This document shows positions 35,604 to 44,504 of a stretch of 64,000 nt of DNA, one piece after another. The DNA is from Megamonas sp. UBA1796 (GTDB taxonomy: Bacteria > Bacillota > Negativicutes > Selenomonadales > Selenomonadaceae). The notes beneath the pieces were generated by a model, which saw nothing but the letters and a program-made list of their open reading frames with translations, made no database searches and was not told the DNA's origin. The stretch spans positions 36,738 through 100,737 of the forward strand of contig DCFU01000023.1 in NCBI GenBank assembly GCA_002319795.1. Reading direction: 5' to 3'. Position 1 is the stretch's first letter. Each line of letters begins with the position of its first letter. The translations under genes were made by a program, and so were the position numbers.

Positions 35604-37973
35604 TTGTTAATGGAGAGCAAATGGAATATTTCCCGCCGAGGCTTTTTGAAGCTGTGCACAGCTGTCGGTGGTAGTCTGGCTATATTTGGTTCAGCAAAAA
35701 TTGGCTTGCAGAAGCTTCAGGCCGGGGCTGCGGCAAAGGAAAGTGAAATGGAAATTATCCCTACGGTCGGTAGGAATAATTGCGGCGGACGCTGCGTAAT
35801 CAAGTCCTATGTACAGGATGGAACGGTCGTGAGACTGGGGACGGATGATGAACCCGAATCCTTGTACCATTTTCCGCAGGTACGTGCATGCTTGCGCGGA
35901 CGTTCCTATCGTAAGACATTTTTGAGTCCGGATCGTCTTAAATATCCGATGAAACGGGTTGGTGAGCGCGGTGAAGGAAAATTTGAACGAATCAGTTGGG
36001 AGGAAGCCGTTGCTACCATCGCGAAGGAAACAAAACGTATCAAGGAGCAGTATGGCCCCTCCGCACGTTATGTACAATATGCAAGCGGTAATCAGGGCGT
36101 ATTCCGCGGAGACGCCTGCATGCGCCGGCTTTTGGCGCTGGATGGCGGTTATCTGAATTTTTATGGCAGCTATAGCACAATCTGTACCTCGGTGGCTACT
36201 CCGTACACCTATGGTGTAAGTAATACGGGAAACTCTCCGGACTGCTTTATGGATTCCAAGCTCATTCTCATGTTCAGCTTCAATCCGGCAGAGATGATTC
36301 ACGGCTCCCTGACAACCTATCATTTCAAGGAAGCAAAAAATAATGGTGCCAGAATCATTGTGATAGATCCGCGCTGTTCCGATACGGTGACGGCGCTTGC
36401 TGATGAATGGATAGCCATCCGGCCGACAACCGATGGCGCGATGCTGGCAGCTATGGCCTATGTTATCCTTACGCAGAATCTTTTAGACCGTGGGTTTCTC
36501 GATACGTATTGCATAGGATTTGACCGTGCACATATGCCGGCAGGCTTTGATAATGATGAGACGGTAGAGGAATATTTGCTTGGCACATATGACGGGATAC
36601 CTAAAACACCAGAATGGGCAGAGAAGATTTGTGGCGTGCCACATAGCCGTATCCGGCAGCTCGCGGTTGAATATGCGACTGCAAAGCCTGCAGCAATGAT
36701 CCAGGGCTGGGGCATGCAGCGACAGGCTAATGCCGAGCAGGCTGTCCGTATGGGGACGCTGCTCCCTGCCATGACAGGCAATATTGGCATGAGTGGCGGC
36801 TGGGCCGCAGGCCAGGGCACATCGTCACGCCACGCGGGTGCGTCTTTCCCCCTGCCTAAAAATCCGGTCAAGGATACGATATCCGTATTTCTTTGGACCG
36901 ATGCTATCGTGCGCGGCAAGCAAATGACAAAGCAGGCGGATCATATTCGTGGTGTGGATAAGCTGAGCCAGGATATAAAAATTATTTACAATATTGCTGG
37001 CAACACACTTATCAACCAACATTCCGATTGCAATCGTACAGCGGAAATCCTCAGAGATACGGACAAGGTGGAATTTATTGTCGTATCGGATTTCTTTATG
37101 ACACCGAGTGCTAAGTTTGCGGATATCCTGTTGCCATCGACTACCATGTTTGAAAGTGAGGATATTGTAAACTGCGGTAACTGGAGTGACTATATTACCT
37201 ACTGCAACAAGTCTATAGAGCCGATGTTTGAGAGCCGTCCGGATTATGACTGGATTCTTGATGTCGCAGATCAGCTTGGATTGAAGACTGCATTCTCGGA
37301 GGGGCATGATAGTATCGGAGAATGGACACCTATAGTCTATGAAAAGCTGCGGCAGAAGGAAAAGGAACTGCCGCCGTTTGACGAGTTCAAAAAGCGAGGC
37401 ATCTTTAAATATCCAATCAAGAAAAAACTCATCGCATTTGAACAGGAGATAAAAGATCCGGCAGGACATCCCTTTAAAACCCCATCTGGCAAGATAGAGC
37501 TTTTTTCATCGAGGCTCAGAGACTTCAATGAGCCGGTCGAGATACCGGCAATTCCTAAATATGTGCCTGCATTCGAAGGGCCGGAAGATCCGCTTATCGA
37601 GAAATATCCCCTGCAGTGTATGGGCTGGCATTATAAGCGGCGCTGTCATTCAATGCATGATAATAATCCATGGATGGAAGAAGCAGCACGGCAGGAGATG
37701 TGGATGAATCCTGTGGACGCACAGAAACGTGGCATTGGAAATGACGATGTTGTCGAGGTATTCAATGATCGGGGCAAAGTACATATACCGGTTCATGTCA
37801 CGCAGCGTGTAATTCCGGGAGTTGTGGCTATTCCGCAGGGTGCGTGGTACACGCCGGACAAGGACGGCGTGGATACCCGCGGTAATATCAATACGCTGAC
37901 GACGCAGCGTCCGACAGCGTTGGCCAAGGGGAATCCGCAACATACAAATCTTGTGGAAGTCCGGAAAGTATAG
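35604..37973 (+). CDS. dmsA: DMSO reductase family molybdopterin oxidoreductase, catalytic subunit
   Basis: 789 residues. A twin-arginine signal (SRRGFLKLC, residues about 10-18) predicts Tat export. The Fe-S motif is NNCGGRC followed by ACLRGRSYRKTFLSPDRLKYP; the first of the four usual Cys is Gly here. The likely Mo ligand is Ser in YGSYSTICTS, aligning with DmsA Ser176. The C-terminal MGD-binding domain ends with ALAKGNPQHTNLVEV. Its acceptor could be DMSO, an N-oxide or another oxyanion. TTG 35604 is 6 bases after GGGAGG; ATG 35610 is an alternative. Genes for subunits B and C follow. Confidence 0.92.
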   Translation: MLMESKWNISRRGFLKLCTAVGGSLAIFGSAKIGLQKLQAGAAAKESEMEIIPTVGRNNCGGRCVIKSYVQDGTVVRLGTDDEPESLYHFPQVRACLRGRSYRKTFLSPDRLKYPMKRVGERGEGKFERISWEEAVATIAKETKRIKEQYGPSARYVQYASGNQGVFRGDACMRRLLALDGGYLNFYGSYSTICTSVATPYTYGVSNTGNSPDCFMDSKLILMFSFNPAEMIHGSLTTYHFKEAKNNGARIIVIDPRCSDTVTALADEWIAIRPTTDGAMLAAMAYVILTQNLLDRGFLDTYCIGFDRAHMPAGFDNDETVEEYLLGTYDGIPKTPEWAEKICGVPHSRIRQLAVEYATAKPAAMIQGWGMQRQANAEQAVRMGTLLPAMTGNIGMSGGWAAGQGTSSRHAGASFPLPKNPVKDTISVFLWTDAIVRGKQMTKQADHIRGVDKLSQDIKIIYNIAGNTLINQHSDCNRTAEILRDTDKVEFIVVSDFFMTPSAKFADILLPSTTMFESEDIVNCGNWSDYITYCNKSIEPMFESRPDYDWILDVADQLGLKTAFSEGHDSIGEWTPIVYEKLRQKEKELPPFDEFKKRGIFKYPIKKKLIAFEQEIKDPAGHPFKTPSGKIELFSSRLRDFNEPVEIPAIPKYVPAFEGPEDPLIEKYPLQCMGWHYKRRCHSMHDNNPWMEEAARQEMWMNPVDAQKRGIGNDDVVEVFNDRGKVHIPVHVTQRVIPGVVAIPQGAWYTPDKDGVDTRGNINTLTTQRPTALAKGNPQHTNLVEVRKV

Positions 37974-37982
37974 GGGGATATT

Positions 37983-38558
37983 TTGATTATGCAGATGGGA
38001 TTTGTCCATGAAAGTAATTTTTGCACAGGCTGCAAGACGTGCGTGATAGCCTGTAAGGATAAACATGAAAGTGCGGTTGGTGAGAATTTTCGCCGTGTAT
38101 CGCAGTTTGAGGGAGGCGGGTTTGCTAAAGCAGGCGATGCCTATGTACAGAATGTTTACACGTACAGTATCAGCATCAGCTGTAATCATTGTGCGGAGCC
38201 GAAATGCGTACAGAATTGTCCGACAGGGGCGATGCATAAGGACGCGGATACAGGCATTGTATCTGTTAATCAGGATATTTGCATCGGCTGCGGCTATTGT
38301 GCATGGTCATGCCCTTATGGCGCACCGCAGATGAATAAGAAAAAGGGTGTTATGGGAAAATGTGATATGTGCAGGGATCTCCTGGATGAGGGAAAAGATC
38401 CTGCCTGTGTTGCCGCCTGCCCGTTGCACCTGCTGCATTGCGGGGATATTGAAAAGTTACGCGAGGAATTCCAGGGAACGGCTACATGTAAGGTGATGCC
38501 GGATCCAGAGCTCACACATCCGTCCGTTATTGTTGTTCCACATAAAAATGCGCTGTAA
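37983..38558 (+). CDS. dmsB: DMSO reductase-type electron transfer subunit, four [4Fe-4S]
   Basis: 191 residues, with four Cys groups: CTGCKTCVIAC, CNHCAEPKCVQNCP, CIGCGYCAWSCP and CDMCRDLLDEGKDPACVAACP, giving sixteen ligands. It passes electrons from DmsC to DmsA. The start is TTG 37983 after GGGGG at 37973-37977; ATG 37989 is an alternative. It begins 9 bases after dmsA and has no export signal, so it would travel with DmsA through Tat. Confidence 0.95.
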   Translation: MIMQMGFVHESNFCTGCKTCVIACKDKHESAVGENFRRVSQFEGGGFAKAGDAYVQNVYTYSISISCNHCAEPKCVQNCPTGAMHKDADTGIVSVNQDICIGCGYCAWSCPYGAPQMNKKKGVMGKCDMCRDLLDEGKDPACVAACPLHLLHCGDIEKLREEFQGTATCKVMPDPELTHPSVIVVPHKNAL

Positions 38559-38571
38559 GGAGGCAGAAAAA

Positions 38572-39411
38572 ATGAATTCACCCTTGTTGGTCAGTTTTAC
38601 GATATTATCCCAGGCAGCTATAGGTATCGTGATTTTTGTCTGCCTGTCAAGTTTTATTTTTATCCGGGATGAAATACAAACGCGGCGCAGTGGCAGGGCT
38701 TTCCTGGCTGCTGCGGTACTTTCGGCGCTGGCGATGGCGCTGTCAGGGCTTGATCTTGGCAGCCCGTTTCGTGCGCCGAATGCTATTTTACATATTACAT
38801 CTTCCTGGCTCAGCCGTGAAATCCTGTTGACTTCACTTTTCTTTGCGGCAGCGGCAGCAGGATTCTTTCTGGCCCGCAAGGGCAGAGAAATATCTGCGGT
38901 AGCGGTGGTAGGTGCGATTCTGGGTATCTTCTGTGTTTTAGCCCAGGCAGCTGTGTATAGTGCGACGGTTATTCCAGCTTGGGGATTTGGGCAGGGATAT
39001 CTTTCGTTTGTTGCTACAACGCTAATATTTGGAGCATTCTTTGGTGCACTGTTCATGTTGGGCGGCAAGGAAGGAATGCAGCGTCCGGGGGCAAAAAAAT
39101 ACTTTTTTGTTTGTTTGGCGTTTGCTGTAATTGCGATACTTGCAACTGCGGGTTATTATCCTGTATTTACAGGCATGCTTGTTTCTGCGGGTCCGGCTGG
39201 TGAAAAATCCATGCGGCTGCTGGGCGGGTTCGGCTCGCTACTGCTTTTTCGCTGGCTTTGTGCGATAGCGGCATTGCTTATTATGGGAGCTGCTGCACAT
39301 AAACAGGAGGTCTGTAAGATTCTTACGCTGGGGCTTTGTTTTGCGGCTGTTGGTGAAATTATCGGACGTGTTGTTTTTTATGGTATTGGGGCAGCAATAG
39401 GAATTTACTGA
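38572..39411 (+). CDS. dmsC: DMSO reductase-type membrane anchor
   Basis: 279 residues with eight hydrophobic helices, the DmsC/NrfD-like anchor that oxidises menaquinol and hands electrons to DmsB. FVCLSSFIFIRDEIQTRR and SPFRAPNAILHITSSWLSREI resemble DmsC. ATG 38572 has TAAGGAGGC upstream. A stem-loop lies just after the stop. Confidence 0.9.
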   Translation: MNSPLLVSFTILSQAAIGIVIFVCLSSFIFIRDEIQTRRSGRAFLAAAVLSALAMALSGLDLGSPFRAPNAILHITSSWLSREILLTSLFFAAAAAGFFLARKGREISAVAVVGAILGIFCVLAQAAVYSATVIPAWGFGQGYLSFVATTLIFGAFFGALFMLGGKEGMQRPGAKKYFFVCLAFAVIAILATAGYYPVFTGMLVSAGPAGEKSMRLLGGFGSLLLFRWLCAIAALLIMGAAAHKQEVCKILTLGLCFAAVGEIIGRVVFYGIGAAIGIY

Positions 39412-39418
39412 TGGATTT

Positions 39419-39448
39419 CAAAAGGGCAGCTGTTGAGCTGTCCTTTTG
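39419..39448 (+). terminator. stem-loop between dmsC and torD-like gene
   Basis: CAAAAGGGCAGCT (39419-39431), GTTG loop, AGCTGTCCTTTTG (39436-39448), 13 bp with one G-U. The T run is within the stem, so it may reduce rather than abolish read-through. Confidence 0.65.
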
Positions 39449-39529
39449 AGTGGAATTTGCAGGCATGACAGGATCAAAACTTTGCAAATATCGAAAAGTC
39501 GATGGGGATGCATGGGGGAGAACATTTAT

Positions 39530-40189
39530 ATGCAACAGAAGGAAATAGACGGAGTATTGCAGGGACGTGTGTGGTGGTACAGATTTTTGGGACATGTTCT
39601 CTATGATGGACCATCACGGGAATTTATGCTTCGATTATCGGAAATGGGTCTGGCAGAGCTTATTGCTTCGCAGAATGAAGGCAGGCAGAAATCGCTTTTG
39701 TCAGCTGCTATAATGAAATTTGAACAATATGAGGAGTGTGACTGGCAATCACTTAAGGAGGATCATGCGCGGCTTTTTACGAATTCGGGGCGGATACTGG
39801 CGTACCCGTGGGAGTCGGTATACCGGAATCGTGAACATGTGCTTTATGATGAACATACGCTGGCAGTACAGCAATTTTATGCCGCCTGGGGCATGCAGCT
39901 TGCAAGTCAGAACCGCGGGCCTGCAGACCATATAGGTCTGGCCTGTATGTTTTTATCGGAGCTTTCTCAGCGGATGATAGAAGAAGCGGATCGGGAAAAA
40001 AGAAACAAGTGTCTTGCAGCACAGCAGGAATTTTTGCAGGAACATATCCTTACCTATGCTGAAAAATTCTGCGATCTTCTGGAGAAAGAGGCGCGGACAG
40101 ATTTTTATCGGGGATTGGCAGGATTTATGCATGTTTATTTTCAATGTGATGAAAAGGTATTGGCGGAAATTCTGTCGGCGGAAAAGTAG
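39530..40189 (+). CDS. TorD/DmsD family molybdoenzyme chaperone
   Basis: 219 residues, all helical, no signal. It carries the TorD-family features FLGHVLYDGPSREF near the start, a DHARLF segment (WQSLKEDHARLFTNSGRILAYPWESVY is the conserved stretch, residues about 65-91) and DHIGLACMFLSELSQ. Such proteins hold the Tat signal of the catalytic subunit until cofactor is inserted. ATG 39530 has GGGGGAGAA upstream. Position after dmsABC makes DmsA its client. Confidence 0.88.
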   Translation: MQQKEIDGVLQGRVWWYRFLGHVLYDGPSREFMLRLSEMGLAELIASQNEGRQKSLLSAAIMKFEQYEECDWQSLKEDHARLFTNSGRILAYPWESVYRNREHVLYDEHTLAVQQFYAAWGMQLASQNRGPADHIGLACMFLSELSQRMIEEADREKRNKCLAAQQEFLQEHILTYAEKFCDLLEKEARTDFYRGLAGFMHVYFQCDEKVLAEILSAEK

Positions 40190-40286
40190 CTGGGCGGGCA
40201 ATGTGAATCTGTGGAATCTTATGCCGGTGGAAGGCTGTGGCGGGTCATGAACTGCCTTTTGGGAGGAGTTGGTGCTCCACCCAACA

Positions 40287-40315
40287 TTGCACCCCCCTGG
40301 TGAATATGCTACAAT
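40287..40315 (+). promoter_or_regulatory. sigma-A promoter for the glycolipid glycosyltransferase
   Basis: TTGCAC at 40287-40292, 17 bases, TACAAT at 40310-40315. Confidence 0.65.
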
Positions 40316-40359
40316 AAAGCAATACGAGCGATGTATGCGGATGTTGGAGGAGCAAACGG

Positions 40360-41496
40360 ATGGAAAGAGTTCTGGTTGTCACGGCTTCAATAGGGTCAGG
40401 GCATGTAAGAGCGGCTGAAGCTATCAGTCATGAGGTGATAAGACAGTATCCGGATGCGGACGTCCGGGTTGTGGATTTTATGTCATCGGAAACGGCATAT
40501 CTCAATGCGTTTTTGAAGGCTTTTTATTTAAAAATGCTGGACTTCGTACCAAATTTGTATGCATTCCTGTACCATACGACATCAGGGCCGGCAGGGAGAT
40601 TCTCCGCACAGAATCTTATTGCCTGGCAAATGAAGCATAATATGGAATCACTTGTACGCCGGTATGCTCCGGATGTAGTCATCTGTACGCATCCATTTCC
40701 AGCTGCGGCGGCTTCCTGTCTGAAAAAGAGCAAGGATATGCGCTTTCTGTTTGTTACGGTTATGACGGATTATTCGGTGCATCAGATGTGGGTATATAAT
40801 AATGTTGATTCCTATTTCGTGGCTACGGAAAAGATGAGACAAGATCTCATACAATATGGTTTTGCGGAAAAGAAGGTAAAAGTATCTGGTATTCCTATTG
40901 AAGCAGACTTCCAGCTTCTGCCAGAACAGTCTGAGGCACTAGCGGGGTTGGGACTGTCAGATGAAAAGCCGGTCGTGCTCATTATGGGGGGCGGACTGGG
41001 CTTAGGCGGCGAGAATTTTGCTTTGGAGGCTTTAGAGGCACTGGACATGCCGCTGCAGATTTTGGTGGCAGCCGGACAGAATTTATCGCTTTTGCGGGAG
41101 GTGCAGCGTTTTGCGGAGCGCTCACACAACACGGTCATGGTATTCGGCTACACGGATCAAGTACGGGAGCTTATGGCTGCTTCCAATTTATTGATCAGCA
41201 AACCCGGGGCGCTTACAATCAGTGAGGCGTTGGCCATGCAATTGCCGATGGTGCTGCATGAACCGATTCCTGGTCCTGAGACAGAAAATGCGGTTTATCA
41301 GTCACAGCAGGGAACGGCGGTTTGGCTCAAATCGGACCAGGGGCTTGCAGCAGCTGTGCGGGAATTGCTGCTACAGCCGGAGCGGCTGGACAGGATGAAG
41401 CAATGTGCCAAAATTTGCTGCAAGCCTTTTGCTGCCAGGGACATAGTTTTACATATTGCCGGGCAGATGGAGGAATCAGGGGAAAAAGAAAAGTAA
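40360..41496 (+). CDS. diacylglycerol glycosyltransferase (MGDG synthase/UgtP-like, GT28)
   Basis: 378 residues. The N-terminal half (VLVVTASIGSGHVRAAEAI; YHTTSGPAGRFSAQNL; CTHPFPAAAASCLKK) matches the MGDG synthase domain, and the C-terminal half has the GT-B donor site (IMGGGLGLGG; ISKPGALTISEALAMQLPMV). These enzymes add sugar from UDP-sugar to diacylglycerol at the inner membrane face, making glycolipids. The number of sugars added and the acceptor cannot be read here. Confidence 0.9.
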   Translation: MERVLVVTASIGSGHVRAAEAISHEVIRQYPDADVRVVDFMSSETAYLNAFLKAFYLKMLDFVPNLYAFLYHTTSGPAGRFSAQNLIAWQMKHNMESLVRRYAPDVVICTHPFPAAAASCLKKSKDMRFLFVTVMTDYSVHQMWVYNNVDSYFVATEKMRQDLIQYGFAEKKVKVSGIPIEADFQLLPEQSEALAGLGLSDEKPVVLIMGGGLGLGGENFALEALEALDMPLQILVAAGQNLSLLREVQRFAERSHNTVMVFGYTDQVRELMAASNLLISKPGALTISEALAMQLPMVLHEPIPGPETENAVYQSQQGTAVWLKSDQGLAAAVRELLLQPERLDRMKQCAKICCKPFAARDIVLHIAGQMEESGEKEK

Positions 41497-41522
41497 ATTT
41501 TATCAGACCCTTTAAATCTGGC

Positions 41523-41547
41523 AGGAATTTAGCAATTTATGGGGAAA
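41523..41547 (+). promoter_or_regulatory. SigH-like promoter element upstream of the double zinc-ribbon gene
   Basis: AGGAATT at 41523-41529, 11 bases, GGGGAAA at 41541-41547, preceded by GC. No sigma-A promoter was seen in this gap. Confidence 0.55.
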
Positions 41548-41604
41548 TAGTCTATTTAAGTATTAGTTTGTCCAAGCAAATTTGAAGATATCTGGTGAAT
41601 TGAC

Positions 41605-42078
41605 ATGGTATTGAGAAAGTTAGAGAAGAAAGGCACAAGCCGGTATGTCTGCCCCGTTTGCGGTGAGGCACTTCATTTCATAAGTGGTGGGGCCGTGCAG
41701 GTCGTCGATGGTAAGCTGGATATGGACAATATCCATCCCAAGTACGAATGTGAATCTTGCGGCGTCTTTTACCGGGAGGTTATGGGCACCGGCTACTATG
41801 ATACTTTTCCTTTGCTCAAGGAGCCAAAGCAGGTAAAGAAAAATACACCGAGCGCAACGGGCGATCTCATGCCAATGCAATTGAAAAGGGATGAGAATGG
41901 CGATTGCTCGTGTCCCCGCTGTGGTGCAGGCATGGAGTTCGTGGAAGGACAGCCTGTTCGCCTGGTGGAGGGAAAACCGGATATGGAAAATGTATGGGAC
42001 CATTTTGTTTGTGAACACTGCCAATCGGTGTATCGGCGTATTGCGGGTACAGATTATTTCCAGTGGACGGAAAAATAA
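41605..42078 (+). CDS. tandem zinc-ribbon protein of unknown function
   Basis: 157 residues made of two copies of one 50-residue module. Copy 1: CPVCGEALHF, then VVDGKLDMDN, then CESCGVFYREVMGTGYYDTF. Copy 2: CPRCGAGMEF, VEGKPDMENV, CEHCQSVYRRIAGTDYFQW. Each has two C-x2-C pairs about 35 residues apart, as in a zinc ribbon. A charged linker of about 25 residues joins them. No membrane segment. I know no function for this family. It is a single gene preceded by a SigH-like element; the ribosome site is weak. Confidence 0.8.
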   Translation: MVLRKLEKKGTSRYVCPVCGEALHFISGGAVQVVDGKLDMDNIHPKYECESCGVFYREVMGTGYYDTFPLLKEPKQVKKNTPSATGDLMPMQLKRDENGDCSCPRCGAGMEFVEGQPVRLVEGKPDMENVWDHFVCEHCQSVYRRIAGTDYFQWTEK

Positions 42079-42106
42079 GATTTTTATTAGTGTAGCTTGC
42101 AAAGGA

Positions 42107-42135
42107 TTGTAGAAAATCCGGGATTCTTGTATGAT
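42107..42135 (+). promoter_or_regulatory. promoter for divIC
   Basis: TTGTAG at 42107-42112, 17 bases, TATGAT at 42130-42135. Confidence 0.5.
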
Positions 42136-42188
42136 AAAGAGTAAAAGCTTACAGGATTATATTTGGGTTGAGAGGGCCGGGATTTAGG

Positions 42189-42494
42189 ATGGAGCGTGGG
42201 GATAAGACGGTAGAGCCAAAGCGGCGGGTGGATTGGTTTATTTTTGTTATGATAGGTATTATAGGATATTTTTCATGGACCTTCGTTATGCAGCAATCAC
42301 ATTTGAATGCGGTGGAAGATAGCTATGGAACGGCGCAGGCCCGGCTGGAAACAGCAAAACAGGCGCATGAGGAGCTTCAGCAGGAGAAGGCACAGCTGGA
42401 GGATCCAGTCTATATTGAAAAGGTTGCCAGGGAAGATCTGGGTATGGTCCGTAAGGGCGAACTGCCCTATATTTCAGCGAATTCCCGGAAGTGA
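42189..42494 (+). CDS. divIC: septum formation initiator (DivIC/FtsB family)
   Basis: 101 residues. One membrane helix (WFIFVMIGIIGYFSWTFVM, about 14-32) is followed by a coiled coil (ETAKQAHEELQQEKAQLED) and the family tail DPVYIEKVAREDLGMVRKGE. It acts in the divisome with FtsL and DivIB. The start is uncertain: ATG 42189 is preferred, but TTG 42168 in frame adds seven residues and neither has a clear ribosome site. The place before yabR and tilS is the Firmicute norm. Confidence 0.88.
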   Translation: MERGDKTVEPKRRVDWFIFVMIGIIGYFSWTFVMQQSHLNAVEDSYGTAQARLETAKQAHEELQQEKAQLEDPVYIEKVAREDLGMVRKGELPYISANSRK

Positions 42495-42505
42495 CAGAGT
42501 TTGGC

Positions 42506-42535
42506 TTGACACTGGAGAATCTGCGAGAGTATAAT
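42506..42535 (+). promoter_or_regulatory. sigma-A promoter for yabR
   Basis: Perfect TTGACA at 42506-42511, 18 bases, perfect TATAAT at 42530-42535, just past the divIC stop. Confidence 0.85.
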
Positions 42536-42568
42536 AGGCGTGTAATGTAATTTTAAGGAGGAAGTAAT

Positions 42569-43024
42569 TTGTCCATTGAAGTTGGCAGTGTAGTGGAAGG
42601 CGTTGTAACCGGCATCACGAATTTTGGTGCCTTTATTGAACTGCCTGGTGGTAAGGTGGGGCTTGTCCACATATCTGAAGTTGCAGATGTCTACGTAAAG
42701 GATGTACATGATTTTTTGAAAGAAAAGGAAAAAATCAAGGTCAAGGTTCTGACTGTAGATGAACGCGGTAAGATAGGGCTTTCTATCAAGCAACTGCAGG
42801 AAAAGAAACCCGAGGTGCAGGAAAGCAGACCCGCTTATCGTCAGGCACCGCACAAATCCTATAACAATGATTCCAGAAAACCGAATCGTTTCAACAACAA
42901 TACTGCTACCTTTGAAGATAAGCTGTCGAAGTTTTTGAAGGACAGCGATGAAAGACTTACGGATTTGCGTAAGAAAACAGATGCAAAGCGCGGGGGCCGT
43001 GGAGGAGTCCGCAAATCTGAATAA
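42569..43024 (+). CDS. yabR: S1 RNA-binding domain protein (YabR-like)
   Basis: 151 residues. Residues 1-75 are a single S1 fold (EVGSVVEGVVTGITNFGAFIELPGGKVGLVHISEV); the tail is basic, Asn/Arg/Lys rich and probably disordered, ending RGGRGGVRKSE. It binds RNA, probably on the ribosome. TTG 42569 follows AAGGAGGAAG. A terminator follows although tilS is close. Confidence 0.9.
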   Translation: MSIEVGSVVEGVVTGITNFGAFIELPGGKVGLVHISEVADVYVKDVHDFLKEKEKIKVKVLTVDERGKIGLSIKQLQEKKPEVQESRPAYRQAPHKSYNNDSRKPNRFNNNTATFEDKLSKFLKDSDERLTDLRKKTDAKRGGRGGVRKSE

Positions 43025-43034
43025 TTGATTGCTG

Positions 43035-43061
43035 AAAGCACTCTGCGAAGGGTGCTTTTTT
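43035..43061 (+). terminator. terminator after yabR
   Basis: AAAGCACTC (43035-43043), TGCGA loop, then GGGTGCTTT with a run of six T. Confidence 0.8.
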
Positions 43062-43083
43062 GTGGTTATGGATGGGATGGGTC

Positions 43084-44466
43084 ATGATAAGGCACATTGA
43101 AGCTTTTTGTCAACAGAATAAGCTTTTTTCCAAGGGGAGCCGCATTGTGATTGCCTGTTCAGGCGGGCCGGATTCTTTGGCTTTGGCTGATGTATTCGGA
43201 CGGTTGCGGGACAAGTGGAAGCTCCAGCTCTGCATTGCACATTTTGAACATGGCATACGTGGTGAAGAATCCAAGGCAGATGCAGCTTTTGTCAGGAACT
43301 TTGCCATAGAACAGAAGGTTCCTTTCTATATGGAAGCAGCAGATGTTCCCGCATGGGCGATGCAAAAAAAAATATCGCTTGAAACGGCTGCACGTGATTT
43401 GCGATATGCGTTTTTACGCCGTGTAAGTCATGCCTTTGGCAACGCCTGTATAGCTACAGCGCATCATGCGGATGATCAGGCTGAGACCGTGCTTATGCAT
43501 ATTTTGCGTGGTACGGGGACAGAGGGACTAGCGGCCATGCAGCCGCATACGGGAGATGTTATTCGCCCGTTTCTTTGCGTGACGCGTCGGGAAATCGAAG
43601 AATACTGCAACAACTGCGGGCTGGAACCACGGCATGATGCAACGAATGATGAGCTGGACTGCCAGCGCAACCGGCTGCGGCTTGGATTGTTGCCCCAATT
43701 GCGGCGCGAGTACAACCCGGAAATCACTGCGGCACTTTGTCGGCTTTCAGCGATAGCAGCGGATGAGGGCGATTTTTTGCAGAGGGAAGCAGAGCGGCTT
43801 TGGCCGCAGGTCGCTTTGTATACAGAAGGAATACTGGAATTGCGGACAGAGGCCTTTGCTGCATTGCATCCGGCATTGCAGCGTGTGATGCTGCGCAAAG
43901 CCGTGAACCGTGTCAGGGGAAACAATAAGGGAATCAGCTTTTTTCATTTTGAGGAACTGCGCCGACTGCTGCTGGCAGGAAGAACAGGTGCTGCTCTTCA
44001 GCTTCCGCAGGGACTTTGTGCAGAAATCGTTTACGGCAGCTTGAAATTATTTACAAAAAAAACGGTGGCAAAAACAGTCGGGGAATTTGCTCAGCAAAAG
44101 CTCATTGTGCCCGGACATACAAAACTTTTATCCCTGGGGATGGTCGTTGAGGCTGTAGTTTTGGAGCAACAGCCAGAAGTACATGGCACATGGGAAATGT
44201 TTTGTGATTTTGATGTACTTGAAGGAACACTGCTGGTAAGGCCGCGACAGCCAGGGGACCATTTCTGTATTGCAAACGGGACAAAGAAGGTTAAGGATTT
44301 TTTCATAGACCAAAAAATTCCCCGCGGTGAACGTACCCGTGTACCAATTTTTTGTGACGCCAGGGGCATTTTTTGGCTGGGAGGCCTCAGGCAGCCTGCA
44401 TTTGCCAGAGCTGGCTGCCATACGAAACGTTTTCTGTATCTGAAAGTAAGGCAGGAGAGAGTATAG
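43084..44466 (+). CDS. tilS: tRNA(Ile)-lysidine synthetase
   Basis: 460 residues. PP-loop SGGPDS near residue 24, HHADDQAETVLMHILRGTG, and a C-terminal TilS domain (VRPRQPGDHF; KKVKDFFIDQKIPRGER). It makes lysidine at C34 of tRNA-Ile so that AUA is read as Ile; it is essential. ATG 43084 (MIRHIEAF) is preferred; TTG 43060 in frame lies in the terminator T run. Confidence 0.95.
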   Translation: MIRHIEAFCQQNKLFSKGSRIVIACSGGPDSLALADVFGRLRDKWKLQLCIAHFEHGIRGEESKADAAFVRNFAIEQKVPFYMEAADVPAWAMQKKISLETAARDLRYAFLRRVSHAFGNACIATAHHADDQAETVLMHILRGTGTEGLAAMQPHTGDVIRPFLCVTRREIEEYCNNCGLEPRHDATNDELDCQRNRLRLGLLPQLRREYNPEITAALCRLSAIAADEGDFLQREAERLWPQVALYTEGILELRTEAFAALHPALQRVMLRKAVNRVRGNNKGISFFHFEELRRLLLAGRTGAALQLPQGLCAEIVYGSLKLFTKKTVAKTVGEFAQQKLIVPGHTKLLSLGMVVEAVVLEQQPEVHGTWEMFCDFDVLEGTLLVRPRQPGDHFCIANGTKKVKDFFIDQKIPRGERTRVPIFCDARGIFWLGGLRQPAFARAGCHTKRFLYLKVRQERV

Positions 44467-44504
44467 TATCCTATCGATAATTTGCGAAAGAGGGATTATT
44501 TGCT

